Of a DNA stretch of 64,000 bases, positions 43,103 through 51,835 are shown piece by piece. A program made the translations under genes and the position numbers. How positions within the stretch are numbered: the first letter of the stretch is position 1; each line of letters starts with the position of its first letter. Under the pieces are notes generated by a model, which did not search any database, was not told the DNA's origin, and worked only from the letters and a program-made list of their open reading frames with translations. Source of the DNA: Streptomyces hiroshimensis (GTDB lineage: Bacteria > Actinomycetota > Actinomycetes > Streptomycetales > Streptomycetaceae); assembly GCF_014650335.1 (NCBI RefSeq), contig NZ_BMUT01000006.1, positions 186,001 to 250,000 on the forward strand, in the 5' to 3' direction.

Positions 43103-44703
43103 CGGTGACGGTGCTGAGGTCCGGGATCGACCCGTCCGGCGAGGAGTACGCCGCGCACCGGGCGGCCATGCTGGAACGGCTCGACGCGATCGCGGCGGAG
43201 CACGCGCGGGCGCTCGCCGGGGGCGGGGAGAAGTACGTCGCCCGGCACCGGGCGCGGGGCAAGCTCCTCGCGCGCGAACGGGTGGAGCTGCTGGTAGACC
43301 CGGACACCCCGTTCCTGGAGCTGTCGCCGCTGGCCGGGTGGGGGAGCGACTACACGGTGGGCGCGTCGATGGTGACCGGTGTCGGTGTTGTCGAGGGCGT
43401 CGAGTGCGTCATCACCGCCAACGATCCGACCGTGCGGGGCGGGGCCAGTAACCCGTGGACCCTGAAGAAGGCCCTGCGGGCCAATGAGATCGCGTTCGCC
43501 AATCGGTTGCCGGTCGTCTCGCTGGTCGAGTCCGGGGGTGCCGACCTGCCCAGCCAGAAGGAGATCTTCATCCCGGGGGGCGGGCTGTTCCGGGATCTGA
43601 CGCGGCTGTCCGCTGCCGGGATTCCTACGGTGGCGGTGGTGTTCGGCAATTCGACGGCCGGGGGTGCGTACGTCCCCGGGATGTCGGATCACGTGATCAT
43701 GGTTGAGGGGCGGTCGAAGGTCTTTCTGGGCGGTCCGCCGCTGGTGCGGATGGCCACGGGGGAGGAGAGCGATGACGAGTCGCTGGGCGGGGCCGCGATG
43801 CATGCGGGTGTGTCCGGTCTCGCCGACTACTTCGCTGTTGATGAGCTCGATGCGTTGCGTTCGGCGCGGCGTGTGGTTGCGCGGCTGAACTGGCGTAAGG
43901 CGCATGCCGATCCGGGGGTCGTTGAGCCGCCTCTGTATGACGAGGACGAGTTGCTGGGTATTGTGCCGGGCGATCTCAAGGTGCCGTTCGATCCTCGTGA
44001 AGTTATCGCCCGTGTCGTGGACGGGTCCGAGTTCGATGAGTTCAAGGCGCGGTACGGGAGCAGTCTGGTCACCGGGTGGGCCCGGCTGCACGGGTATCCC
44101 GTGGGGATCCTCGCCAATGCGCAGGGCGTTCTCTTCAGCGAGGAGTCGCAGAAGGCCGCGCAGTTCATCCAGTTGGCCAATCAGCGGGATGTTCCGTTGA
44201 TTTTTCTGCACAACACGACCGGGTACATGGTCGGGCGCGACTACGAGCAGGGCGGCATCATCAAGCACGGCGCGATGATGATCAACGCGGTGTCGAATTC
44301 GCGGGTGCCTCATCTGTCGGTGCTGATCGGGGCTTCGTACGGGGCCGGGCACTACGGCATGTGCGGGCGGGCGTTCGATCCTCGGTTCCTGTTCGCATGG
44401 CCCAGTGCGAAGGCCGCCGTCATGGGGCCGCAGCAGCTCGCGGGGGTGCTGTCGATCGTCGCCCGCGCTTCGGCGGAGGCCAAGGGGCAGGCGTACGACG
44501 AGGACGCCGACGCCGCGCTGCGGGCCATGGTCGAGCAGCAGATCGAGGCGGAGTCGCTGCCCGTGTTCCTGTCCGGGCGGCTCTACGACGACGGTGTCAT
44601 CGACCCGCGGGACACGCGGACCGTGCTGGGGATGTGCCTGTCCGCGATTCACTCGGCGCCGGTGGAGGGCGTGCGGGGTGGGTTCGGGGTCTTCCGGATG
44701 TGA
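43099..44703 (+). CDS. Acyl-CoA carboxylase beta (carboxyltransferase) subunit
   Basis: A 534-residue carboxyltransferase of the methylcrotonyl-/geranyl-CoA carboxylase type. The N-half oxyanion hole reads VVSLVESGGADLPSQKE and VVFGNSTAGGAYVPGMSDH. The C-half one reads LIFLHNTTGYMVGRDYEQGGIIKHGAMMINAVSNSRVPHLSVLIGASYGAGHYGMCGR, typical of MCC/GCC beta. It transfers carboxylate from biotin on the alpha subunit to the gamma carbon of an unsaturated branched acyl-CoA. The start overlaps the AtuA stop. From about 43600 on, the codon use has clearly more T-ending codons than the rest of the window. Confidence 0.9.
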   Translation: MTVTVLRSGIDPSGEEYAAHRAAMLERLDAIAAEHARALAGGGEKYVARHRARGKLLARERVELLVDPDTPFLELSPLAGWGSDYTVGASMVTGVGVVEGVECVITANDPTVRGGASNPWTLKKALRANEIAFANRLPVVSLVESGGADLPSQKEIFIPGGGLFRDLTRLSAAGIPTVAVVFGNSTAGGAYVPGMSDHVIMVEGRSKVFLGGPPLVRMATGEESDDESLGGAAMHAGVSGLADYFAVDELDALRSARRVVARLNWRKAHADPGVVEPPLYDEDELLGIVPGDLKVPFDPREVIARVVDGSEFDEFKARYGSSLVTGWARLHGYPVGILANAQGVLFSEESQKAAQFIQLANQRDVPLIFLHNTTGYMVGRDYEQGGIIKHGAMMINAVSNSRVPHLSVLIGASYGAGHYGMCGRAFDPRFLFAWPSAKAAVMGPQQLAGVLSIVARASAEAKGQAYDEDADAALRAMVEQQIEAESLPVFLSGRLYDDGVIDPRDTRTVLGMCLSAIHSAPVEGVRGGFGVFRM

Positions 44704-44734
44704 CCGGGTGTGACCGGATGTGAGGTGAGGGCTG

Positions 44735-47059
44735 ATGATCGAGTCACTGCTGGTCGCCAACCGGGGCGAGATTGCTTGCCGGGTGTTCCGTACGTGCCGG
44801 GAGCTGGGCATCGCGTCTGTTGCGGTGTACTCCGATGCGGATGCCGGTGCGTTGCATGTGCGGGAGGCCGATGTGGGGTTGCGGCTGCCCGGGGTTGCGG
44901 CTGCGGATACGTATCTGCGGGGGGATGCGGTGGTGGAGGCCGCGCTTGCTGCGGGGGCGGATGCGGTGCATCCGGGGTACGGGTTCCTCTCCGAGAACGC
45001 GGCGTTCGCGCGGGGGGTGGAGGCGGCGGGGCTGGTGTGGATCGGGCCGCCGCCCTCCGTCATCGAGGCGATGGCCTCGAAGACGCGCGCCAAGCGGATC
45101 ATGGCGGAGGCGGGGGTGCCGGTGCTGGCGGCGTCTGCCGGGGAGCCGCCGTTGATCGTCAAGGCTGCGGCGGGTGGGGGTGGGCGGGGGATGCGGGTCG
45201 TCCGCGATCTCGCTGTGCTGGAAGACGAGCTGGCCTCCGCCCGGGCTGAGGCCATGGCCGCTTTTGGTGACGACGAGGTGTTCGTCGAGCCGTACGTGGA
45301 GGGCGGGCGGCATGTGGAAGTGCAGGTCCTGGCAGATGCGCACGGGAGTGTGTGGGCGCTGGGGACGCGTGACTGCTCGCTGCAGCGGCGGCACCAGAAG
45401 GTGATCGAGGAGGCGCCGGCGCCGGGGCTCTCGGAGGAGCTGCGGGTCGAGCTCGGCGAGGCGGCGGTGGCTGCGGCGCGGGCCATCGGGTACGTGGGGG
45501 CCGGGACGGTGGAGTTCCTGGTGACGGAGGGGCGGGCGTACTTCCTGGAGATGAACACGCGCCTGCAGGTGGAGCATCCGGTGACGGAGGCGGTGTACGG
45601 GCTGGATCTGGTGGCGCTGCAGATCCGGGTGGCGGAGGGTTCGCTTTTGGGCCCGGAACCGCCGGTGCCGTCCGGCCATGCGGTGGAGGCGCGGTTGTAC
45701 GCGGAGGACCCGGCGGCGGGGTGGCGGCCGCAGACGGGGGTGGTGCGGGAGTTGTCGGTGGGGGCGGGTGCGTCTCGGGTCCGGCGTCGGGGGCTCCGGG
45801 GTGGGGGTCCGGGGCCGTATATTTACGGGCCGGCGCCCCGGACGTCACGGGCACCGGCGATTGGCCCACAAATACACGTCAGCGCCCCGGACCCCCACCC
45901 CTGCGCCCCCGCCACCTCCCGCCGCCCGTCACCAGCGGCCATCCCCAACCCGCCCATTCCCGGCGCTCCCGGCCCGCTCACCGGCGCCCTCGGTCCGCTC
46001 ACTCCTCGTCGCGGCGCCCTCGGCTCGGATGCCTCACCTTCCGGCGCCCCTCGTCCCGACTTCCCTGGCCCGGACGCCTCTCATCCCCACGGCCTTCATG
46101 CCGAAGTCTCTCGTCCCGACACCCCCCACCCACGTCAACACGCCCTACCTCAACGGGTGGGTGGGCGGGCGGAGAACCGCGCCGAAGGCGCGGGATACCT
46201 GCGCGTCGACGCGGGCGTCGCGACGGGCGACACGGTCACCCCGTACTACGACCCGCTGCTGGCGAAGGTGATCGCCTGGGCCCCCACACGGCCGGAGGCC
46301 ATCCGCCTACTGGCCCACGCGCTGGAGCGCGCCCGCATCCACGGTCCGGTCACCAACCGCGACCTGCTCGTACAGTCCCTGCGGCACGGGGAGTTCACCG
46401 CGGGCCGTGTGAACACGGCCTTCTACGACCGGCACTTGGCCGAGCTGACCTCGCCCCGCGGTAATCGCGCCGCAACCGCGGCGCTGGCCGCAGCCGTCGC
46501 CGACGCACAAGGCCGTTCCCGCTTCGGCGGCTGGCGCAATCTCCCCTCTCGGCCGCAGGAGAAGCGCTACCGCTCCGAGCCGGACGGCACCGAGCACACC
46601 GTGCGCTACCGCTTCACCCGGCGTGGGCTGGAGGTCGAAGGAACGGCCGGTGTCCGGCTCGTCGCGGCGGAGCGCGATCACGTGGTCCTGGAGGCGCACG
46701 GCCTCCGCACGGCGTACGACGTGGCCGTGTACGGCGACCGCGTCCACGTGGACTCGCCCCGGGGCGCGTACGCCTTCACCGCCCTGCCCCGTTTCCCCGA
46801 CGCCACGGCGTCCACGGAGCCCGGCTCCCTGCTCGCTCCCATGCCCGGCACCGTCGTGCGCCTCGCGGACGTCGCCGTGGGGGAGCCCGTACGTGCGGGC
46901 CAGCCGCTGCTCTGGCTGGAGGCCATGAAGATGGAGCACCGCATCGTCGCCCCGTCCGCCGGCACGCTCACCGCCCTGCACGCCGCCCCCGGCCTTCAGG
47001 TCGAGGTCGGCGCCCTGCTCGCCGTCGTCACCGAGGATCCGAAGGAGCCGATGTCATGA
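44735..47059 (+). CDS. Acyl-CoA carboxylase alpha subunit (biotin carboxylase + BCCP) with an internal insertion
   Basis: A 774-residue alpha subunit. The biotin carboxylase domain starts SLLVANRGEIACRVFRTCRELGI, has the ATP-grasp loop KAAAGGGGRGMRVV and active-site strand EMNTRLQVEHPVTEAV. The C-terminal BCCP reads LLWLEAMKMEH with the biotinylated Lys at residue 732. It is ~100-140 residues longer than normal. Between GWRPQTGVVREL (residue ~340) and LRVDAGVATGDTVTPYYDPLLAKV (~486), where homologues have only a short connection, sit ~140 Pro/Ala/Gly/Arg-rich residues. These are encoded by a palindromic element (45798-45901) plus low-complexity DNA. The frame is intact on both sides. Activity may be retained if the insertion loops out. 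Confidence 0.85.
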   Translation: MIESLLVANRGEIACRVFRTCRELGIASVAVYSDADAGALHVREADVGLRLPGVAAADTYLRGDAVVEAALAAGADAVHPGYGFLSENAAFARGVEAAGLVWIGPPPSVIEAMASKTRAKRIMAEAGVPVLAASAGEPPLIVKAAAGGGGRGMRVVRDLAVLEDELASARAEAMAAFGDDEVFVEPYVEGGRHVEVQVLADAHGSVWALGTRDCSLQRRHQKVIEEAPAPGLSEELRVELGEAAVAAARAIGYVGAGTVEFLVTEGRAYFLEMNTRLQVEHPVTEAVYGLDLVALQIRVAEGSLLGPEPPVPSGHAVEARLYAEDPAAGWRPQTGVVRELSVGAGASRVRRRGLRGGGPGPYIYGPAPRTSRAPAIGPQIHVSAPDPHPCAPATSRRPSPAAIPNPPIPGAPGPLTGALGPLTPRRGALGSDASPSGAPRPDFPGPDASHPHGLHAEVSRPDTPHPRQHALPQRVGGRAENRAEGAGYLRVDAGVATGDTVTPYYDPLLAKVIAWAPTRPEAIRLLAHALERARIHGPVTNRDLLVQSLRHGEFTAGRVNTAFYDRHLAELTSPRGNRAATAALAAAVADAQGRSRFGGWRNLPSRPQEKRYRSEPDGTEHTVRYRFTRRGLEVEGTAGVRLVAAERDHVVLEAHGLRTAYDVAVYGDRVHVDSPRGAYAFTALPRFPDATASTEPGSLLAPMPGTVVRLADVAVGEPVRAGQPLLWLEAMKMEHRIVAPSAGTLTALHAAPGLQVEVGALLAVVTEDPKEPMS
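45798..45901. repeat. Palindromic repeat element, copy A (inside a coding sequence)
   Basis: Outer arms 45798-45814 and 45885-45901 pair over 17 perfect bp. Inner arms 45820-45831 (TATTTACGGGCC) and 45863-45874 (GGCCCACAAATA) pair except for a two-by-two AC/AC mismatch. A CAGC bulge sits on the right side only. A second copy with the same plan but different outer arm sequence is at 60912-61009. The right flanks of both copies also match (CTGCGCCCCC then CTCCCGCCG). Confidence 0.8.
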
Positions 47060-48213
47060 GTCTCGTCGAGACCCGGGAACACCAGGATCTGCGCGCCGCC
47101 GTCGCCGCTCTCGGGAAGCGGTACGGGCGGGAGTACGTCACCGCGGCCGTCCGCGACGGCAGGCACACCGACGAGCTGTGGGCGGAGGCCGGCAAGCTCG
47201 GATATCTGGGGGTGAACCTTCCGGAGGCGTACGGGGGCGGCGGCCGCGGCATGGTCGAGCTCGCCGTCGTCCTGGAGGAGCTCGGCGCCGCGGGCTGCCC
47301 GCTGCTGCTGATGGTCGTCTCGCCCGCCATCTGCGGCACGGTGATCGCCCGCTTCGGCACGGAGGAGCAGAAGCGGCGCTGGCTGCCCGGGATCGCCGCC
47401 GGGACGACGAAGATGGCCTTCGGCATCACCGAGCCCGAGGCCGGATCGAATTCGCACCGCATTACGACGACCGCCCGGCGGGCTGATGGCGGGTGGATCC
47501 TGAACGGGCGCAAAGTCTTCATCTCCGGCGTGGACGTGGCCGATGCGACGCTGATCGTGGGCCGCACGGAGGACGCGCGCACGGGGGAGCTCAAGCCTTG
47601 CCTGTTCATTGTGGAAAGGGACGCTCCAGGCTTCCTCAAGCGTCCTATTCCGATGGAACTCTCTTCTCCGGAGAAGCAGTTCGAGCTCACCCTCGATGAC
47701 GTGCGGCTGCCCGGCGACGCCCTCGTCGGCGACGAGAACGCCGGCCTGCTGCAGCTCTTCGCCGGCCTCAACCCCGAACGCATCATGACCGCCGCCTTCG
47801 CCATCGGCATGGGCCGCTACGCCCTGGGCCGGGCCGTCGACTACGCCCGTACGCGGACGGTCTGGCGCGGGCCCATCGGCGCGCACCAGGCCATTGCGCA
47901 TCCGCTTGCCCAGTCGCACATCGAGGTGGAGCTCGCGCGGCTGATGATGCTCAAGGCAGCCCATCTTTACGATGCGGGTGATGACATGGGCGCCGGCGAG
48001 GCGGCCAACATGGCCAAGTACGCCGCCGCCGAAGCCGCCGTCCGCGCCGTCGACCAGGCCGTCCACACCCTCGGCGGCAACGGGCTCGCCAGCGAGTACG
48101 GGCTCGCCCAGCTGCTCACGGCGTCGAGGGTGGCGCGGATCGCCCCGGTCAGCCGGGAGATGATCCTCAATTACGTGTCGCACCATACGCTCGGCCTTCC
48201 CAAGTCGTACTGA
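47056..48213 (+). CDS. Acyl-CoA dehydrogenase
   Basis: A 385-residue FAD-dependent dehydrogenase that introduces an alpha,beta double bond into an acyl-CoA. Family features are TKMAFGITEPEAGSNSHRITTTARR (FAD/substrate region), FISGVDVADATLIVGR and the C-terminal QAVHTLGGNGLASEYGLAQLLTASRVARIAPVSREMILNYV. The last phrase includes the conserved glycine-rich turn and Arg of the tetramer interface. It overlaps the alpha subunit stop (ATGA). Substrate probably a branched acyl-CoA handled by the carboxylase of this operon. Confidence 0.9.
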   Translation: MSLVETREHQDLRAAVAALGKRYGREYVTAAVRDGRHTDELWAEAGKLGYLGVNLPEAYGGGGRGMVELAVVLEELGAAGCPLLLMVVSPAICGTVIARFGTEEQKRRWLPGIAAGTTKMAFGITEPEAGSNSHRITTTARRADGGWILNGRKVFISGVDVADATLIVGRTEDARTGELKPCLFIVERDAPGFLKRPIPMELSSPEKQFELTLDDVRLPGDALVGDENAGLLQLFAGLNPERIMTAAFAIGMGRYALGRAVDYARTRTVWRGPIGAHQAIAHPLAQSHIEVELARLMMLKAAHLYDAGDDMGAGEAANMAKYAAAEAAVRAVDQAVHTLGGNGLASEYGLAQLLTASRVARIAPVSREMILNYVSHHTLGLPKSY

Positions 48214-48227
48214 GAAAGGTGGCTCCC

Positions 48228-48953
48228 GTGACGCTGGTCCGCCGCTCCTCCGAGCACGGCATCACCACCCTCACCCTGGATTCGCCGCACAACCGCAACG
48301 CCCTGTCGGCCCGCCTGATCGCCGAACTGCTGGAGGGGCTGGCGGGGGCGGCGGAGGATGCGGGGACGCGTGCCGTGCTGCTCACCCATGCCGGCAACAC
48401 CTTCTGTTCCGGTGCGGACTTGAAGGAAGGGGGTGTGGATCCCTCGCAGCTCGTACGGCTGATGCGTACGGTCGTGGAGCTTCCCAAACCCGTGGTGGCG
48501 CGGGTGGACGGGCATGTGCGCGCCGGAGGGCTGGGGCTGCTGGGGGCCTGCGATATCTCCGTGGCGGGGGAGGCCTCCTCCTTCGCCTTCACCGAGGCAC
48601 GGCTGGGGCTTGCGCCCGCTGTGATATCCCTGCCGCTGCTCCCGCGTCTCGATGCGCGGGCGGCGGCTCGTTATTACCTGACCGGTGAGCGGTTCGGGGC
48701 GGCGGAGGCCGTACGGATCGGGCTGGTCACGGCGGGGGAGGAAGATCTGGGGCCGATTCTGGACGGGCTGCGGCGCGGGTCGCCGCAAGGGCTTGCCGAG
48801 TCCAAGGCCCTGGTCACGGCGGATGTGCGGCGGGCCTTCGAGCGCGATGCCGACGGATTGGTCGCGTTGTCCGCGCGCCTGTTCGCCTCCGCCGAGGCCC
48901 GCGAAGGCATGACCGCCTTCCTGGAGCGCCGGGAGCCGGAATGGGTGCGCTGA
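48228..48953 (+). CDS. Enoyl-CoA hydratase/isomerase family protein
   Basis: A 241-residue crotonase-fold protein. The oxyanion hole is formed by FCSGADLKEGG and the strand HVRAGGLGLLGACDISVAGE. The helix EARLGLAPAVISLPLLPRLDARAAARYYLTGERF carries one catalytic-region Glu. In Atu/Liu-type pathways the crotonase hydrates the carboxylated acyl-CoA (isohexenylglutaconyl- or methylglutaconyl-CoA); this is inferred from context. The GTG at 48228 has GAAAGGTGG six bases upstream; GTG at 48219 is less likely. It overlaps the TetR start by 13 bases. Confidence 0.85.
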   Translation: MTLVRRSSEHGITTLTLDSPHNRNALSARLIAELLEGLAGAAEDAGTRAVLLTHAGNTFCSGADLKEGGVDPSQLVRLMRTVVELPKPVVARVDGHVRAGGLGLLGACDISVAGEASSFAFTEARLGLAPAVISLPLLPRLDARAAARYYLTGERFGAAEAVRIGLVTAGEEDLGPILDGLRRGSPQGLAESKALVTADVRRAFERDADGLVALSARLFASAEAREGMTAFLERREPEWVR

Positions 48954-49540
48954 GCCTTCCCAAGCAGGACCGCAGCCGCGCCACCCGGCAGCGGCTGCTG
49001 GAGGCGGCCATCGCCTGCCTCGCCGAGCACGGCTGGGCCGGTTCGACCGTCTCCGTCGTCGCCGAGCGCGCGGGCGTCTCGCGGGGGGCCGCCCAGCACC
49101 ACTTCCGCACCCGGGAAGACCTGTTCACGGCCGCGGTGGAGTACGTGGCCGAGCAGCGGTCGGCCGCCGTGCGCGGTCTGCTGCCCCAGGTGCAGCTGAT
49201 CGTCGGCCCTGCCCGTACGTATCTGGCCGTCACCCAGCTCGTGGACCTCTGCACGGGCCCGCTGTTCCGCGCCGCCCTGCAGCTGTGGGTCGCCGCCGCG
49301 AACGACGCCGCGCTGCGTACCCGTGTCACCGAACTGGAGGCGCGGGTCGGCCGGGAGGTGCACCGGATGGCCCTGGAGCTCCTCGGCGCCGACGAAGCCC
49401 GCGCGGGCGTGCGGGAAACGGTCCAGGGCTTCCTCGACATGTGCCGGGGGATGGGTCTCGCGACCCTGCTCACCGACGACAGCGCCAGGCGCGACCGCGT
49501 GGTCCGGCACTGGACGGGCGTCCTCAGCGACCTGCTGTGA
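48941..49540 (+). CDS. TetR-family regulator of the AtuA/carboxylase operon
   Basis: A 199-residue TetR regulator. The helix-turn-helix is GWAGSTVSVVAERAGVSRGAAQHHFRTREDLFTAAVEYV, followed by a ligand-binding helical bundle. Its ATG lies inside the hydratase gene, so it is the last coupled cistron of the operon. It likely represses the operon and senses an acyl-CoA. The CAAGCACGCTTG site before 41318 is the candidate operator. Confidence 0.9.
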   Translation: MGALSLPKQDRSRATRQRLLEAAIACLAEHGWAGSTVSVVAERAGVSRGAAQHHFRTREDLFTAAVEYVAEQRSAAVRGLLPQVQLIVGPARTYLAVTQLVDLCTGPLFRAALQLWVAAANDAALRTRVTELEARVGREVHRMALELLGADEARAGVRETVQGFLDMCRGMGLATLLTDDSARRDRVVRHWTGVLSDLL

Positions 49541-49607
49541 GGCCCCGCGGACCCGGGGAGGGGGAGGTGAGGACGCGCCGCGCCCTCACCACGCCGTGCG
49601 GCAGGCG

Positions 49608-50726
49608 TCAGCCCGCGAGCGCCGCGTTCCCCGTGATGTCCGCGAAGCCGTCGATCTCGCGCGGGTCGCGCGGGCCCGGGCCGATGTAGCGGGCGGAGGG
49701 GCGGACCAGGCGGCCCGTGCGCTTCTGCTCCAGGATGTGGGCGCTCCAGCCTGCCGTCCGGGCGCAGGTGAACATCGAGGTGAACATGTGCGCCGGGACC
49801 TCTGCGAAGTCCAGGACGATGGCCGCCCAGAACTCGACGTTCGTGGCGAGCACGCGGTCGGGGCGGCGGTTGTGCAGCTCTTCCAGGGCCGCCTTCTCCA
49901 GGGCCTCGGCGACCTCGTAGCGCGGTGCGGCCAGCTCGCGGGCCGTGCGGCGCAGGACGCGGGCACGGGGGTCCTCCGCGCGGTAGACGCGGTGGCCGAA
50001 GCCCATGAGGCGCTCGCCGCGGTCCAGGGCCTGCTTGACGTAGGCCGTGGCGTCGCCCGTGCGTTCGATCTCCTCGATCATGCCGAGGACGCGCGAGGGC
50101 GCACCGCCGTGCAGCGGGCCGGACATGGCGCCGACCGCGCCCGAGAGCGCCGCGGCCACGTCGGCGCCCGTCGAGGCGATGACGCGGGCGGTGAAGGTGG
50201 AGGCGTTCATGCCGTGCTCGGCGGCGGACGTCCAGTAGGCGTCGACGGCCTTGACGTGCTTGGGGTCCGGCTCGCCGCGCCAGCGCTTCATGAAGCGCTC
50301 GACCACGGTCTCCGCCTTGTCGATCTCGCGCTGCGGGACCATCGGCAGGCCCTGGCCGCGCGCCGACTGGGCGACGTAGGACAGGGCCATGACGGCGGCG
50401 CGGGCCAGATTGTCGCGGGCGGTGGCCTCGTCGATGTCGAGGAGGGGCTTCAGGCCCCACACGGGGGCGAGCATCGCGAGGGCGGACTGGACGTCGACGC
50501 GGATGTCCCCCGAGTGGACGGGGATCGGGAACGGCTCGGCGGGCGGCAGGCCGGGGTTGAACGAGCCGTCGACCAGCAGGCCCCAGACGTTGCCGAAGGA
50601 GACCTGGCCGACCAGGTCCTCGATGTCGACGCCTCGGTAGCGGAGGGAGCCGCCTTCCTTGTCGGGTTCGGCGATCTCCGTCTCGAACGCGACGACTCCT
50701 TCGAGTCCGGGTACGAAGTCGGACAT
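49608..50726 (-). CDS. Citrate synthase (type II-like/methylcitrate synthase family)
   Basis: A 372-residue citrate synthase fold enzyme. Catalytic residues are the His in GPLHGGAPSRVL, the His in LMGFGHRVYRAEDPRA and the Asp in IVLDFAEVPAHMFTSMFTCARTAGWSAHILEQ. It condenses acetyl-CoA (or propionyl-CoA) with oxaloacetate. It matches the shorter second citrate synthase of actinomycetes, so methylcitrate synthase activity is possible; context does not decide. ATG at 50726 (opening MSDFVPGLEGVVAFETEIAEPD) has GAGGAG eight bases upstream. It converges on the TetR gene. Confidence 0.9.
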   Translation of the reverse strand: MSDFVPGLEGVVAFETEIAEPDKEGGSLRYRGVDIEDLVGQVSFGNVWGLLVDGSFNPGLPPAEPFPIPVHSGDIRVDVQSALAMLAPVWGLKPLLDIDEATARDNLARAAVMALSYVAQSARGQGLPMVPQREIDKAETVVERFMKRWRGEPDPKHVKAVDAYWTSAAEHGMNASTFTARVIASTGADVAAALSGAVGAMSGPLHGGAPSRVLGMIEEIERTGDATAYVKQALDRGERLMGFGHRVYRAEDPRARVLRRTARELAAPRYEVAEALEKAALEELHNRRPDRVLATNVEFWAAIVLDFAEVPAHMFTSMFTCARTAGWSAHILEQKRTGRLVRPSARYIGPGPRDPREIDGFADITGNAALAG

Positions 50727-51088
50727 CAGGCGGCTCCTCATGAAGTGTGCGACAGCCGGGGTGCCGGGCCCGGTCGGGCGCGGCTGCTCGGTGCGACTCG
50801 TGGTCCGTCACCGGTCAACCGGGTCATGCCCCGTGCGGCGGGTCTTCACCCGGTTCCGCGCCCGGCCCCCTGACGGGCGGGCTCGTTCCGGATTCCGGCC
50901 GGAAACGATAGCCGGTGATGTGCGGGTACCACAGCTTCCCGCCCTGCGATTTTGGGGGGTTCGCCACATGCGGCGAAAGGTGATGTCCGGCACAGTGGGG
51001 ATTTTGCCCACGAGAGGGTTACGGAGGGCCGGTTGAGGGCAGGCTCACTTGCCGCCCCGGGGCCTTTCGCGGGCCTTTTGCTGACAAG
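50727..51088. promoter_or_regulatory. Divergent promoter region of citrate synthase and pdxH
   Basis: A 362-base gap between divergent starts. It contains a small hairpin (TTCGCC/GGCGAA, 50960-50977) and several G-runs, but no coding sequence. I could not assign a confident promoter. Confidence 0.4.
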
Positions 51089-51784
51089 ATGGGCCGCGTG
51101 ACCCACGCCGACGAGTTCCCCGCTCCCGAGTTCCACGGCGGCGCGCTGGACGCCGCCGCCATGCGTGAGCAGTACCGCTCCGAGGGCCTCCTGGAATCGG
51201 ACCTCGCCCCCGATCCGTACGAGCAGTTCGCGATCTGGTTCGCGCAGGTGTTCGCGGCCGGGCTGCGGGAGCCCAACGCCATGGTGGTCTCCACGGTCGA
51301 CGCCGAGGGCCGGCCCGGCTCGCGGACGGTCCTGCTCAAGGGCTACGACGAGCGCGGCTTCGTCTTCTACACCAACTACGGCTCGCGCAAGGCGGCCGAC
51401 CTGGCGGGCAATCCGTACGTCTCGCTGCTCTTCCCCTGGCACCCGATCGGCCGTCAGGTCATCGTCGGCGGCCGGGCCGAGCGCGTGGACCCCTCGGAGA
51501 CGGCCGTCTACTTCCACTCGCGGCCGCGCGGCTCGCAGCTGGGGGCCTGGGCGAGTGCGCAGTCGGCTGTCGTCGCCTCGCGTGAGGAGATCGACTCCGC
51601 CTACGAGCGGCTGCTGGCCCGCTATCCCGAAGGGGAGCCGGTGCCCGTGCCGACGGGCTGGGGCGGCTTTCGCGTGATCGCGGAGAGCGTGGAGTTCTGG
51701 CAGGGGCGGGAGAACCGGCTGCACGACCGGCTGCGGTACGTGCGGGAAGGGCAGGCCTGGCGGGTGGAGCGGCTCAGCCCGTAG
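51089..51784 (+). CDS. pdxH: Pyridoxamine 5'-phosphate oxidase PdxH
   Basis: A 231-residue FMN enzyme that oxidises pyridoxamine or pyridoxine 5'-phosphate to pyridoxal phosphate. FMN and substrate-binding phrases are AMVVSTVDAEGRPGSRTVLLKGYDERGFVFYTNYGSRKAADL, SLLFPWHPIGRQVIVGGRAERV and the C-terminal ESVEFWQGRENRLHDRLRYVRE. The N-terminal helix MREQYRSEGLLESDLAPDPYEQFAIWFAQV is also typical. ATG at 51089 and GTG at 51098 are both possible. A large structured region follows its stop. Confidence 0.92.
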   Translation: MGRVTHADEFPAPEFHGGALDAAAMREQYRSEGLLESDLAPDPYEQFAIWFAQVFAAGLREPNAMVVSTVDAEGRPGSRTVLLKGYDERGFVFYTNYGSRKAADLAGNPYVSLLFPWHPIGRQVIVGGRAERVDPSETAVYFHSRPRGSQLGAWASAQSAVVASREEIDSAYERLLARYPEGEPVPVPTGWGGFRVIAESVEFWQGRENRLHDRLRYVREGQAWRVERLSP

Positions 51785-51835
51785 GAACCGTCAGGACCCG
51801 TAAGGCGATAAGGCGACCAGGGCGGTAAAAGCAGA

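Noticed and set aside
42553..45558. 1001-codon open frame opposite AtuA and carboxylase genes
   Set aside because: Ser/Arg/Pro/His-rich shadow of three well-supported plus-strand genes.
45767..46193. Frameshift or pseudogene in the biotin carboxylase gene
   Set aside because: The reading frame is the same on both sides and free of stops, and the BCCP with its biotin Lys is intact; an in-frame insertion explains the data better.
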